From positions 1 to 42,933 of the forward strand of contig JAKISK010000005.1 of NCBI GenBank assembly GCA_021648625.1: a stretch of DNA of 42,933 bases. The letters run 5' to 3'. Shown here piece by piece: positions 9,297-17,906 of this stretch. The position numbers and the translations under genes were made by a program. This DNA is from Thiomicrorhabdus sp. (lineage in GTDB: Bacteria > Pseudomonadota > Gammaproteobacteria > Thiomicrospirales > Thiomicrospiraceae). The notes below the pieces were generated by a model. The model searched no databases. It saw nothing but the letters and a program-made list of their open reading frames with translations, and had not been told where the DNA came from. Position 1 is the stretch's first letter; the number at the start of each line of letters is the position of its first letter.

Positions 9297-10463
9297 ATGA
9301 TCCCTATGATTCCTTATGGAAAACAAGATATTTCTCAAGCAGATATTGATGCGGTGGTGCGCGTGTTGCAGTCGGACTATTTAACGCAAGGGGCACAAGT
9401 TCCGCTGTTTGAACAAACGGTGGCAAGCTATTGTGGTGCGCAGTATGCCGTGGCGGTCAATAGTGCCACATCGGCATTGCATATTGCGTGTTTGGCTTTG
9501 GAGCTAAGGGGGGGGGATTTTTTTTGGACATCGCCTAATACTTTTGTTGCCTCCGCCAACTGTGCGCTGTTTTGTGGTGCAACGGTCGATTTTGTAGACA
9601 TTGACCCGCTTACTTATAATATGTGTGTGGTCGCGTTAGAAAATAAACTGAAGATCGCTAAACAGAACCATACCTTGCCTAAAATTGTTATGCCTGTGCA
9701 TTTTGCAGGCCAATCGTGTGATATGAAGCGCATACATGCACTGAGTGTAGAGTATGACTTTAAGATTATTGAAGATGCGGCGCACGCCATTGGCGGACAA
9801 TATTTAGGCGCTCCGATAGGGGGGGGGGAATATTCTGATATTACCGTGTTTAGTTTTCACCCCGTTAAAATTGTAACCACGGGCGAGGGGGGCGTTGCCA
9901 CTACCAACCAAGAAGCCTTGGCCGAAAAGATGCAGCTGTTTCGTAGCCACGGAGTCACGCGTGAACCTCACTTAATGACCCAACCGCAAGAAGGCGCTTG
10001 GGTCTATCAACAGGTCGATTTAGGCTTTAACTACCGCATGACCGAAATGCAAGCGGCACTAGGAATCAGTCAAATGCAGCGGTTGGGTGACTTTATTCAA
10101 AAACGCACGGTGTTTGCACAGCACTACGATGTTGGTCTATCGCACCTTCCTTTAGTGTTGCCTTATCAAACGCCTGAAAGCGACTCCTCTTTTCACTTGT
10201 ACCCCATATTAATTCAAACCGATCAATTGTCTAAAACTCGCTTAGAGGTGTTTAATGCCTTGCGAGAGCGAGGCATTGGCGTGAATGTGCATTATATTCC
10301 GGTTCATACACAGCCGTATTATCAACAACAGGGCTTTGCTCAAGGGGACTTTCCCGTAGCAGAAGCCTACTATCAACAAACGATCAGTATTTCGGTGTTT
10401 CACGCGATGACTGAGCAAGATCAAGAGACGGTCATAAAGGTATTGCAAGAGGTATTGGTATGA
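9297..10463 (+). CDS. pseC: UDP-4-amino-4,6-dideoxy-N-acetyl-beta-L-altrosamine transaminase
   Basis: IPYGKQDISQADIDAVVRVLQSDYLTQG; DegT/DnrJ/EryC1 aminotransferase pattern with FHPVKIVTTGEGG. Confidence 0.9.
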   Translation: MIPMIPYGKQDISQADIDAVVRVLQSDYLTQGAQVPLFEQTVASYCGAQYAVAVNSATSALHIACLALELRGGDFFWTSPNTFVASANCALFCGATVDFVDIDPLTYNMCVVALENKLKIAKQNHTLPKIVMPVHFAGQSCDMKRIHALSVEYDFKIIEDAAHAIGGQYLGAPIGGGEYSDITVFSFHPVKIVTTGEGGVATTNQEALAEKMQLFRSHGVTREPHLMTQPQEGAWVYQQVDLGFNYRMTEMQAALGISQMQRLGDFIQKRTVFAQHYDVGLSHLPLVLPYQTPESDSSFHLYPILIQTDQLSKTRLEVFNALRERGIGVNVHYIPVHTQPYYQQQGFAQGDFPVAEAYYQQTISISVFHAMTEQDQETVIKVLQEVLV

Positions 10464-11176
10464 AGGGGAGGGGTATAAAATTATGCGTGATTCCCGCAAG
10501 AGGCGGCAGTCAGCGGATTCCACGTAAAAACATTAAAGACTTTTTAGGCAAGCCCATTATTGCCTATTCCATTGAAGTGGCTTTGCAAAGTGGGTGCTTT
10601 GATAAGGTGATTGTCTCGACCGATGATGAGGAAATTGCCCGCATTGCAAGGCAGTATGGAGCTGAAGTGCCGTTTGTTCGCCCAGCGGAGTTATCGAATG
10701 ATTTTGCAGGGACGCTTCCTGTGATAAAGCACGCGATTGAGTGGATGGAAACAGAGGGCGAACAAGTGGACTGGGTGTGTTGTTTGTATGCCACGGCGCC
10801 GTTTGTTCAAGCAACGTTATTACAGACAGGATTTAAGCAACTCCAAACAACGGGAGCGGATTACTGCTTTAGTGTGACCACGTTTGGGACTCCGATTCAG
10901 CGTGCATTCAGGATGACAGCAAAAAACCGTTTGGCGATGTTTCATCCCGAAAACTTTCATAAACGTTCTCAAGATTTAGAAGAGGCATTTCACGATGCTG
11001 GGCAGTTTTATTGGGGAAGCCCAGGTGCATTTAAGGAAGAACGCGCCATTTATTCAGAATTTTCCTCCCCCTACCTGTTGCCACGTTACTTGGTGCAAGA
11101 TTTGGACACTGAAGAGGATTGGACCAGGGCAGAGCTAATGTATCAAGCATTTTTAAAAAGTGATTTGCTGGAATGA
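10460..11176 (+). CDS. pseF: Pseudaminic acid cytidylyltransferase
   Basis: CVIPARGGSQRIPRKNIKDFLGKPIIAYSIE; CMP-sugar synthetase motifs; overlaps pseC end. Confidence 0.9.
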   Translation: MKGRGIKLCVIPARGGSQRIPRKNIKDFLGKPIIAYSIEVALQSGCFDKVIVSTDDEEIARIARQYGAEVPFVRPAELSNDFAGTLPVIKHAIEWMETEGEQVDWVCCLYATAPFVQATLLQTGFKQLQTTGADYCFSVTTFGTPIQRAFRMTAKNRLAMFHPENFHKRSQDLEEAFHDAGQFYWGSPGAFKEERAIYSEFSSPYLLPRYLVQDLDTEEDWTRAELMYQAFLKSDLLE

Positions 11177-11757
11177 GTCATATGAAATTTTCAGCCATTA
11201 TTGTGCTTGGTAATTTAATGAGCCAATCGGGAAAACTAAATGCTGAATCGAGTGCACGAATGGAGGTGGCAATAGAGGCATTTCATAATCAGCTGGCACC
11301 TTGTATGGTGGCCTGTGGATGGGATTACCGAGAGGATTCGTCTATTACCATTGCCGATGCGATGAAGACTTATGCGATTGAGGTTGGTGGGATTCCTTCA
11401 GAGGTCATTTTAACGGAAAAAATGTCACGAGACACCGTGGGAGATGCTGTTTTCACAAAAAAAAACCTAGCGATAAAAAGGGAGTGGAGTTCTTTATTGA
11501 TTGTAACAAGTGATTACCATGTTATTCGAACGAATGAAATATTTAGCTTTATTTATGGCAAGTCATTTGGAATTAAAGTTGTGGCAGCAAGTACGGGTAA
11601 AAAGGTAGGAGAAAGCGTATTAAATAGTGAATTAAAATCAATACAGGCGTTTTATCAAACATTTAGAGGGGTTGATGCGGGAGATGATGTGTCAATATTA
11701 AAATGCCTCGTAGAAAGGCACCCTTATTACAATGGTTGCATTTATTCAGCACTTTGA
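11173..11757 (+). CDS. YdcF/ElyC (DUF218) family protein
   Basis: SAIIVLGNLMSQSGKLNAESSARMEVAIEAF...RDTVGDAVFTK...LLIVTSDYHVIR. Confidence 0.7.
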   Translation: MSHMKFSAIIVLGNLMSQSGKLNAESSARMEVAIEAFHNQLAPCMVACGWDYREDSSITIADAMKTYAIEVGGIPSEVILTEKMSRDTVGDAVFTKKNLAIKREWSSLLIVTSDYHVIRTNEIFSFIYGKSFGIKVVAASTGKKVGESVLNSELKSIQAFYQTFRGVDAGDDVSILKCLVERHPYYNGCIYSAL

Positions 11758-11790
11758 TTTCATGATGTTTTATAAAAAGAAGGAGGGGGG

Positions 11791-12387
11791 GTGAAAAATA
11801 CAAATAATGTAATTTTGTTTTTAGGCGATCAAGACTCTTCTCTTTTAGAATGGTTGAAAAGGAGAGAGGCATCTGTCATATACACATCAGAAAAAATTAC
11901 TGCTGACTTTATTAAGAGACATGATATTCAGTTTCTTATTAGCTATGGATATCGCTATATTCTTAAGCAGGATGTTTTGGCGCTATTACCCGATCGTGCG
12001 ATAAACCTTCATATTTCGTATTTACCGTGGAATAGAGGTGCAGATCCCAATTTATGGAGTTTTATTGAAAATAGCCCAAAGGGTGTGACCATTCATTATT
12101 TGGATGCTGGCGTGGATACGGGGGATATTATTGTTCAAAAGAGGGTTCAATTTAATATACATCAAGAAACGCTTGCAACGTCTTATAAAAAACTGCATAT
12201 AACGATTCAAAAATTATTTAAACAACATTGGGCAATGATAAAAATTGGACAGTGCCAAAGACAACAGCAAATGGGTCAAGGTTCTTTTTATACCTCTCAA
12301 GAGAAAGACCGTTTACCCTATGCATTAACAGATGTTTTGCATACACCGCTTTCTGAGCTTAATGCTCTATCTCACCATGATATTTAA
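11791..12387 (+). CDS. Formyltransferase family protein
   Basis: GTG start; INLHISYLPWNRGADPNLWSFIENSPKGVTIHYLDAGVDTGDIIVQKRV is a typical formyl transferase core. Confidence 0.85.
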   Translation: MKNTNNVILFLGDQDSSLLEWLKRREASVIYTSEKITADFIKRHDIQFLISYGYRYILKQDVLALLPDRAINLHISYLPWNRGADPNLWSFIENSPKGVTIHYLDAGVDTGDIIVQKRVQFNIHQETLATSYKKLHITIQKLFKQHWAMIKIGQCQRQQQMGQGSFYTSQEKDRLPYALTDVLHTPLSELNALSHHDI

Positions 12388-13462
12388 GGAAAAAAGAGTG
12401 CTAAACAGCAATGATTTGACAATTAATGGACACAAAATAGGAGAAAAGTATTCGCCTTATATGATAGCTGAAATGTCAGCAAATCATAACGGAGAAATTC
12501 AGAACGCATACCGTATTATTGATATGGCGAAAAGAGCGGGAGCAGATGCTGTTAAGATGCAAACCTATACCGCAGAGACGTTAACGCTGGATTGTGATTT
12601 GCCAGATTTTCAGTTAACCGAAGGATTATGGGCGGGGCGTTCTTTATTTGAATTGTATCAAGAAGCCTTTACGCCTTGGGCATGGCACAAGCCACTGTTT
12701 GACTACGCACAACAACAAGAGATTACCATTTTTAGCTCGCCTTTTGACACTACTGCGGTAGACCTGTTGGAAGACTTAAACACCCCTGCCTATAAAATCG
12801 CCTCGTTTGAAGCGGTTGATTTGCCTTTAATTCGATACGTTGCTCAAACGGGTAAGCCAATGATTATCTCAACGGGTATGGCCAATGCAGAAGAAATTGC
12901 CGAAGCCATTGACGCAGCCAGAGAGGGAGGCTGTACTCAACTGGCGATTTTACACTGTGTGAGCGGTTATCCAGCCCCCGCCGAAGAGTATAACCTGCGT
13001 ACCTTAGTGGATATGAAAACACGCTTTAATCTGCCGATTGGCTTGTCGGATCATACGTTGGACAACACCACGGCGCTCACCAGTGTGGCACTGGGTGCGT
13101 GTATTATTGAAAAACACGTGACATTAGATCGCAATGGGGGTGGGCCTGACGACAGCTTCTCTTTGGAAGAACCCGATCTAAACGCATTGTGTATGGGAGC
13201 CAAAACCGCTTGGCAGGCACTTGGACAAGTGGATTATGGTCGTAAATCGAGTGAACAGGGCAATATGAAATTTAGACGTTCGTTGTACTTTGTAAAAGAC
13301 ATTGCAGCAGGAGAGGCTGTAACCCGTGAACACATTAAAAGTATTCGCCCTGGTTATGGCGTTGCCCCCAAATATCAAGACCAACTGATGGGTCAAATCG
13401 CCCCGTTTGATATTAAGCGAGGCACTGCAGTAAAACCAGATTGGTTTACATTAGGAGAGTGA
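12377..13462 (+). CDS. pseI: Pseudaminic acid synthase
   Basis: YMIAEMSANHNGEIQNAYRIIDMAKRAGADAVKMQTYTAETLTLD; NeuB family with C-terminal SAF domain. ORF track starts at 12332; ATG 12377 is a more plausible start. Confidence 0.92.
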   Translation: MIFKEKRVLNSNDLTINGHKIGEKYSPYMIAEMSANHNGEIQNAYRIIDMAKRAGADAVKMQTYTAETLTLDCDLPDFQLTEGLWAGRSLFELYQEAFTPWAWHKPLFDYAQQQEITIFSSPFDTTAVDLLEDLNTPAYKIASFEAVDLPLIRYVAQTGKPMIISTGMANAEEIAEAIDAAREGGCTQLAILHCVSGYPAPAEEYNLRTLVDMKTRFNLPIGLSDHTLDNTTALTSVALGACIIEKHVTLDRNGGGPDDSFSLEEPDLNALCMGAKTAWQALGQVDYGRKSSEQGNMKFRRSLYFVKDIAAGEAVTREHIKSIRPGYGVAPKYQDQLMGQIAPFDIKRGTAVKPDWFTLGE

Positions 13463-13463
13463 A

Positions 13464-14087
13464 ATGAGTTATAAAACAGAACAAGAGTCGTTTTGGGCGG
13501 GTGAGTTTGGCGATGAATACAGTCAACGCAATAATAGTGATGCGTTATTGGTGAATAAAACAGCCTTTTTTTCAAAGGTCTTACAGCGAACTGGACAATT
13601 CCAGTCGGTCTTGGAATTGGGTTCAAACATTGGTTTAAATCTGAAAGCCATTCATCGGTTGTTGCCCAGTACCGAATTATCGGCCATTGAAATTAATGCG
13701 TTCGCCAAAGAACAACTTGAAAAATGGGGAGGGTGTAAAGACATATTTCATCAATCCGCATTGGATTTTGAGTCTGAAACGCGCTATGAGATGACGATGA
13801 TTCTAGGGGTTTTGATTCATATTAACCCGAAAGAACTTCCTCAAATGTATCAAAAGCTGTATGACCACAGCAATCGTTGGATATTGCTGTCTGAATCGTA
13901 TAACCCAACCCCTGTTGAGGTCAATTACCGTGGCAACGAAGGACGTTATTTTAAACGCGATTTTGCGGGGGAGATGATGGCGAAATACCCCGATTTAACC
14001 TTGGTGGATTATGGCTTTATTTATCACGGTGATCCTGCGTTTCCTTTAGATGATACGACGTGGTTTTTAATGGAAAAAAGAAAATAA
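13464..14087 (+). CDS. Pseudaminic acid biosynthesis-associated methylase (TIGR03587-like), second paralog
   Basis: YKTEQESFWAGEFGDEY...VLELGSNIGLNL; paralog of 5483..6115. Confidence 0.82.
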   Translation: MSYKTEQESFWAGEFGDEYSQRNNSDALLVNKTAFFSKVLQRTGQFQSVLELGSNIGLNLKAIHRLLPSTELSAIEINAFAKEQLEKWGGCKDIFHQSALDFESETRYEMTMILGVLIHINPKELPQMYQKLYDHSNRWILLSESYNPTPVEVNYRGNEGRYFKRDFAGEMMAKYPDLTLVDYGFIYHGDPAFPLDDTTWFLMEKRK

Positions 14088-14105
14088 TTGGATTGAAAAT
14101 ACATT

Positions 14106-16580
14106 ATGACACTGATTCAAACACAACAAAATGAAACCGTGCTAGAGGGCTTTTACCCTGAACAATTTAATCAAGCGGTTTCAAGTTCAATTTATCAAAC
14201 CTTTGTTGGTCAGCAGTTACCGAATGATAAGTTGTTTGTGGTGCTGGGAACCGATTCTGGTTTGTTAATTGATTATTTAGCGCGTATTGCAACGGCTGGT
14301 CAACGGTTTGTTTGTGTTGATTTTCCAGAGGTGATTGAATCTCTAAAGCAGACACGTGCGATGTTGTTTCAAGAGCATCCACATTTTAAAGTTGAACTCT
14401 ATACGTTTGAGGCGTTTGAGTATGAGCAACTTTATACCCGTCATGAAGATTATGTGATTCGAAATGCCATTATTTTATTACGCTCACTGGTGATGGTCGA
14501 AGGGAAGGGGGGGTATCAAAATCTTGATCAGAGACATCAAGAACGATTTCACCAGTTTCGTGTTGATCGTGTTGATAATCGCGATTTTAAAAAAACATTT
14601 GATCAGCAGATCGAAAATTCCTGCGATTTACAGCACCCTTTATCAGCCATTAAAGGGCGGTTAACAGGGGATATTCCCGCTATTTTATTAGGGGGTGGAC
14701 CCTCTTTAGATCACGTGATGCCTTGGTTAAAAGAGAATCAACAAAAAGTATGGATTTTTGCCGCCAGCCGAATTTGTAAACGATTGATTAAAGAGGGTAT
14801 TACCCCTGATTTTATTGGGGTGTTTGATGGGCAAGCGTTAATATTTGACTATTCAAAAGAGATGTATGAATTTGAAAAAGAGAGTATTTTAATTACGGGT
14901 GAACACCCACATGCATCCGTTATTCAGCAGTGGTCAGGATTAAAAACGTACAGTCGAAGACGTTTTCCTTGGGCAAGGGGGGGGGAGGAAAATTTTATTT
15001 CAGATGGGCCAACCGTTACCAATGCACTCTTTGGTATTAGTTGTTATTTAGGCGTGTCGCAACTGTATTTGGCTGGCGTAGATTTTTGTTTTACGCCAGA
15101 AGGTGTTTGCCATGAATCGGGCAGTATTGAAGCCAAAAATCAACAGCGAGATGCTTCGGATACCAAAGCAAAGAATTATCGAGGTGAAGAGGTTAGTACC
15201 AATATTCAATTGTATGATGCCCGTAATTTATTGGAAAAACACCTGCAAGAACTCAACAAAACATGGCCTGAGTTTCAGGCTTATAATTTGAATGATGGCG
15301 CAGCAGTGATAAAAAATATCGCGTATTGTGCTTTGGAACAGCTTGAAGAGAAGATTAAAGCAGGGGGGGATAAATTTAAGGTTGTAGAGGCCTTTGATGA
15401 TGCATTGCAGTACACTCACCAAACCGAAAAGCATTTTCAAACCTTTTTAAAAGGCGAGGTTAATTCACACTCTAAATGGTTGTTAAAGGTTGTTAAAGAG
15501 GCCAAAAAAGGCGTGCATTTAAGCAATACGTTATTTTCAGACCTCGCAAAACAACAGGCTAAAATTAAAGAGGTGCTTAAACTTAAAACAAAACTTGAAA
15601 AATTAGTGGGTGTGGATTATCAAACACTGGTTAATTATGGTTATCAGGCATTTATGGAAACGCTTAAACCCGTAGAATCTGAAACAGATATGTCGCAACA
15701 AGAGATGAAAAATGCATTAATTGGTTTTTTTGGCGGGTTACAGTTTGCGGCAGAACACTTTTTATTAAAGTTAGAAGCGCTAAAATCAGAAATAGCCTTT
15801 CGATTGTTAGAGCTGGATCCAAAAACAGAATTTACCACTTTGGGAGAGCATTGGATGGCTCAACACATTCCTGGCCGGTTTCAGGTTTGGTTAAACCACT
15901 TTGCGGTTAAATCTTATGCGGATTATGTGGCGAAATTTCCAAAGCAGGTTGAGCAACTGGAGCGAGCTTTTGAGTTTATGAAAACGGATGAAACGGCTTT
16001 AGAAAAACACTTTAATCAACGTTTTGATACGCCTGAAGAGTTTGTATTTAGACTGAACCGTGCGTTTAATGATAAGGATTTACTGGCGATTAAAGATATT
16101 GCACTACAACTTTCTTTTGTGGCGTCAGCGGAGCACGGCATTGTAAAATCGCTTGCTACGGGAATGTTGCTTGAATTAAAGAACAGTGAAAAAGATGCCC
16201 TTATTCACTATTTAACGGTTGATCCAAATCGAAAGAATTTTACCATTCAACAACAGGTTTTTCCGTTGGCATTTTCATTGAAGCAACCCGATAAAGGGTT
16301 GCAAGCACTGAGTGCGTTGAGTTTAATGAATGTAAATTATGTGCCTAAATACGCCGAAGCATTGGATATTTTAGGCGATGCTGACAATGCGATTGCTATT
16401 TACCGAGCGTATCCTCTGTTATATAAAGACACGGACGCGATGATTGAGTTGATTCGTTTATTAGTTTATAAACAAGACGTGGAGGCTGCGAATACGCTAT
16501 TGCAAAAAGCGGAAGCCAGTGCGTCACTGGATCAAGCGAAGTTACAGGCGTTTGTTCACTCTCTTAATGATCATTCCTAA
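14106..16580 (+). CDS. maf: Motility accessory factor (Maf)-like, DUF115/MptE-like protein, putative flagellin glycosyltransferase
   Basis: GDIPAILLGGGPSLDHVMPWLKENQQKVWIFAASRICKRLIKEGITPDFIGVFD is the MptE-like/Maf core; located next to flagellin and pse genes. Confidence 0.85.
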   Translation: MTLIQTQQNETVLEGFYPEQFNQAVSSSIYQTFVGQQLPNDKLFVVLGTDSGLLIDYLARIATAGQRFVCVDFPEVIESLKQTRAMLFQEHPHFKVELYTFEAFEYEQLYTRHEDYVIRNAIILLRSLVMVEGKGGYQNLDQRHQERFHQFRVDRVDNRDFKKTFDQQIENSCDLQHPLSAIKGRLTGDIPAILLGGGPSLDHVMPWLKENQQKVWIFAASRICKRLIKEGITPDFIGVFDGQALIFDYSKEMYEFEKESILITGEHPHASVIQQWSGLKTYSRRRFPWARGGEENFISDGPTVTNALFGISCYLGVSQLYLAGVDFCFTPEGVCHESGSIEAKNQQRDASDTKAKNYRGEEVSTNIQLYDARNLLEKHLQELNKTWPEFQAYNLNDGAAVIKNIAYCALEQLEEKIKAGGDKFKVVEAFDDALQYTHQTEKHFQTFLKGEVNSHSKWLLKVVKEAKKGVHLSNTLFSDLAKQQAKIKEVLKLKTKLEKLVGVDYQTLVNYGYQAFMETLKPVESETDMSQQEMKNALIGFFGGLQFAAEHFLLKLEALKSEIAFRLLELDPKTEFTTLGEHWMAQHIPGRFQVWLNHFAVKSYADYVAKFPKQVEQLERAFEFMKTDETALEKHFNQRFDTPEEFVFRLNRAFNDKDLLAIKDIALQLSFVASAEHGIVKSLATGMLLELKNSEKDALIHYLTVDPNRKNFTIQQQVFPLAFSLKQPDKGLQALSALSLMNVNYVPKYAEALDILGDADNAIAIYRAYPLLYKDTDAMIELIRLLVYKQDVEAANTLLQKAEASASLDQAKLQAFVHSLNDHS

Positions 16581-16654
16581 TTCTCAGATAGAAATACGTT
16601 TATAGCGCAAATCCTTGCCGTACACTCAATATTTTTACCCCCCCCTCTATATAA

Positions 16655-16677
16655 ACAAGCATTTCGCTTGTTTTTTT
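16655..16677 (+). terminator. Rho-independent terminator
   Basis: ACAAGC-atttc-GCTTGT followed by TTTTTT. Confidence 0.75.
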
Positions 16678-16711
16678 ACGTCTTTATTACACCTTGTTTA
16701 GGTGTTTATCT

Positions 16712-16739
16712 AAGCCACTCTTAATGAGTGGCTTTTTTG
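16712..16739 (+). terminator. Rho-independent terminator-like hairpin
   Basis: AAGCCACTC-ttaat-GAGTGGCTT followed by TTTT. Confidence 0.7.
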
Positions 16740-16742
16740 TTT

Positions 16743-16766
16743 AAAGCCCTTTGTAATAAGGGCTTT
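16743..16766 (+). repeat. Inverted repeat/hairpin
   Basis: AAAGCCCTT-tgtaat-AAGGGCTTT immediately after two terminators. Confidence 0.6.
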
Positions 16767-16799
16767 AGGCTGTTGTTTGTTTTTTTATTAAATAATGTC

Positions 16800-16826
16800 T
16801 AAAGCTTTTCTTAGCCCGACCGTTAA
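16800..16826 (+). promoter_or_regulatory. Sigma-28 (FliA)-like promoter upstream of flagellin 1
   Basis: TAAAGCTT-N11-ACCGTTAA compared with the consensus TAAAGTTT-N11-GCCGATAA. Confidence 0.7.
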
Positions 16827-16913
16827 CGTAATTGAAGGCAGGAAACACTGTCTCAAAATATAAGAAACAGACAAACACAAAACACAATCAGGTACACACA
16901 AGGAGTAATTATT

Positions 16914-17735
16914 ATGGCTATGGTAATCAACACAAACATAGGTTCATTAAACGCAACCCGTCAACTTGATGGCTCAAGTCGTGACATGTCAGTATCAATG
17001 GAACGCTTAACCTCAGGTTTAAGAATTAACAGCGCCGCAGACGATGCCGCAGGGTTAGCGGTAGCAACCAATATGACCACCCAAATTATGGGAACCGACA
17101 TGGCGGTTCGTAATGCGAATGACGGCATCTCTTTAGCGCAAACCATAGATGGTGCTGCCGAAGAGATGGTGAACATGATGCAACGTCAACGTGAATTGAC
17201 CATTCAATCCTTAAACGGAACTTATACCGCCGAAAATCGTGACGCAATGAATGCCGAGTTTGATGCCCTATCCGCAGAATTAACTCGAATTGCAAGCACC
17301 ACCAAATTTAACGGTGTACCGATCATGGATACCACCGCACAAGTTGGAATTCATGCCGGTTGGGAAGATACGGCCGCCGATTCAATTGTGGTCACCGCCA
17401 TTGGTGGAACAGCCATCGCAGGTGCAGTGAGTGCCGTAGGCATTACCACCACAACATTAGCCGCTGCCGCGCTAGGTGTTTTGGATGTACAAATTTCGAC
17501 ACTCAGTACCGCCCGTTCAGGCGTGGGTGCCGTGCAAAACCGCTTGGAATACACGGTGGCAAACTTGCAGAATATTAGTGAAAATGTCAGTGCCTCTCGT
17601 TCATCCATTGAAGATGCCGATTTTGCCAAAGAGAGCGCCAATCTTGCGAGAACGCAAGTACTGCAACAAGCAGGGATGAGCATGTTAAGTCAGGCCAACC
17701 AAGCCTCACAGAATGTCTTGCAACTCTTGCAATAA
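16914..17735 (+). CDS. Flagellin (273 aa)
   Basis: MAMVINTNIGSLNATRQLDGSS...SGLRINSAADDAAGLAVATNM...LARTQVLQQAGMSMLSQANQASQNVLQLLQ. Confidence 0.97.
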   Translation: MAMVINTNIGSLNATRQLDGSSRDMSVSMERLTSGLRINSAADDAAGLAVATNMTTQIMGTDMAVRNANDGISLAQTIDGAAEEMVNMMQRQRELTIQSLNGTYTAENRDAMNAEFDALSAELTRIASTTKFNGVPIMDTTAQVGIHAGWEDTAADSIVVTAIGGTAIAGAVSAVGITTTTLAAAALGVLDVQISTLSTARSGVGAVQNRLEYTVANLQNISENVSASRSSIEDADFAKESANLARTQVLQQAGMSMLSQANQASQNVLQLLQ

Positions 17736-17821
17736 GAATTTTTTCATCAGACTAAGTTTGTTAAATAGCCCGATGAAAAATAAAATTTAAAACGCTTTTG
17801 ATGGGTGTTTTAAACAGAATT

Positions 17822-17839
17822 TGTCAAAGTAATTTGACA
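17822..17839 (+). promoter_or_regulatory. Perfect 7-bp hairpin in the flagellin 1/2 intergenic leader
   Basis: TGTCAAA-GTAA-TTTGACA; conserved in copy 2 at 21036-21053. Confidence 0.6.
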
Positions 17840-17906
17840 GATAGATTCTAAGTTTAGCTGCCAGTTTGGGGCTATTACGATTCTTTATAAAATAAGGAGA
17901 ATTATC

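Noticed and set aside
16961-17683. Long antisense ORFs across the flagellin genes (also at 17920-18195, 20176-20898, 21167-21379)
   Set aside because: They mirror the conserved flagellin coding sequence in all copies; typical antisense shadows with no RBS or family resemblance.
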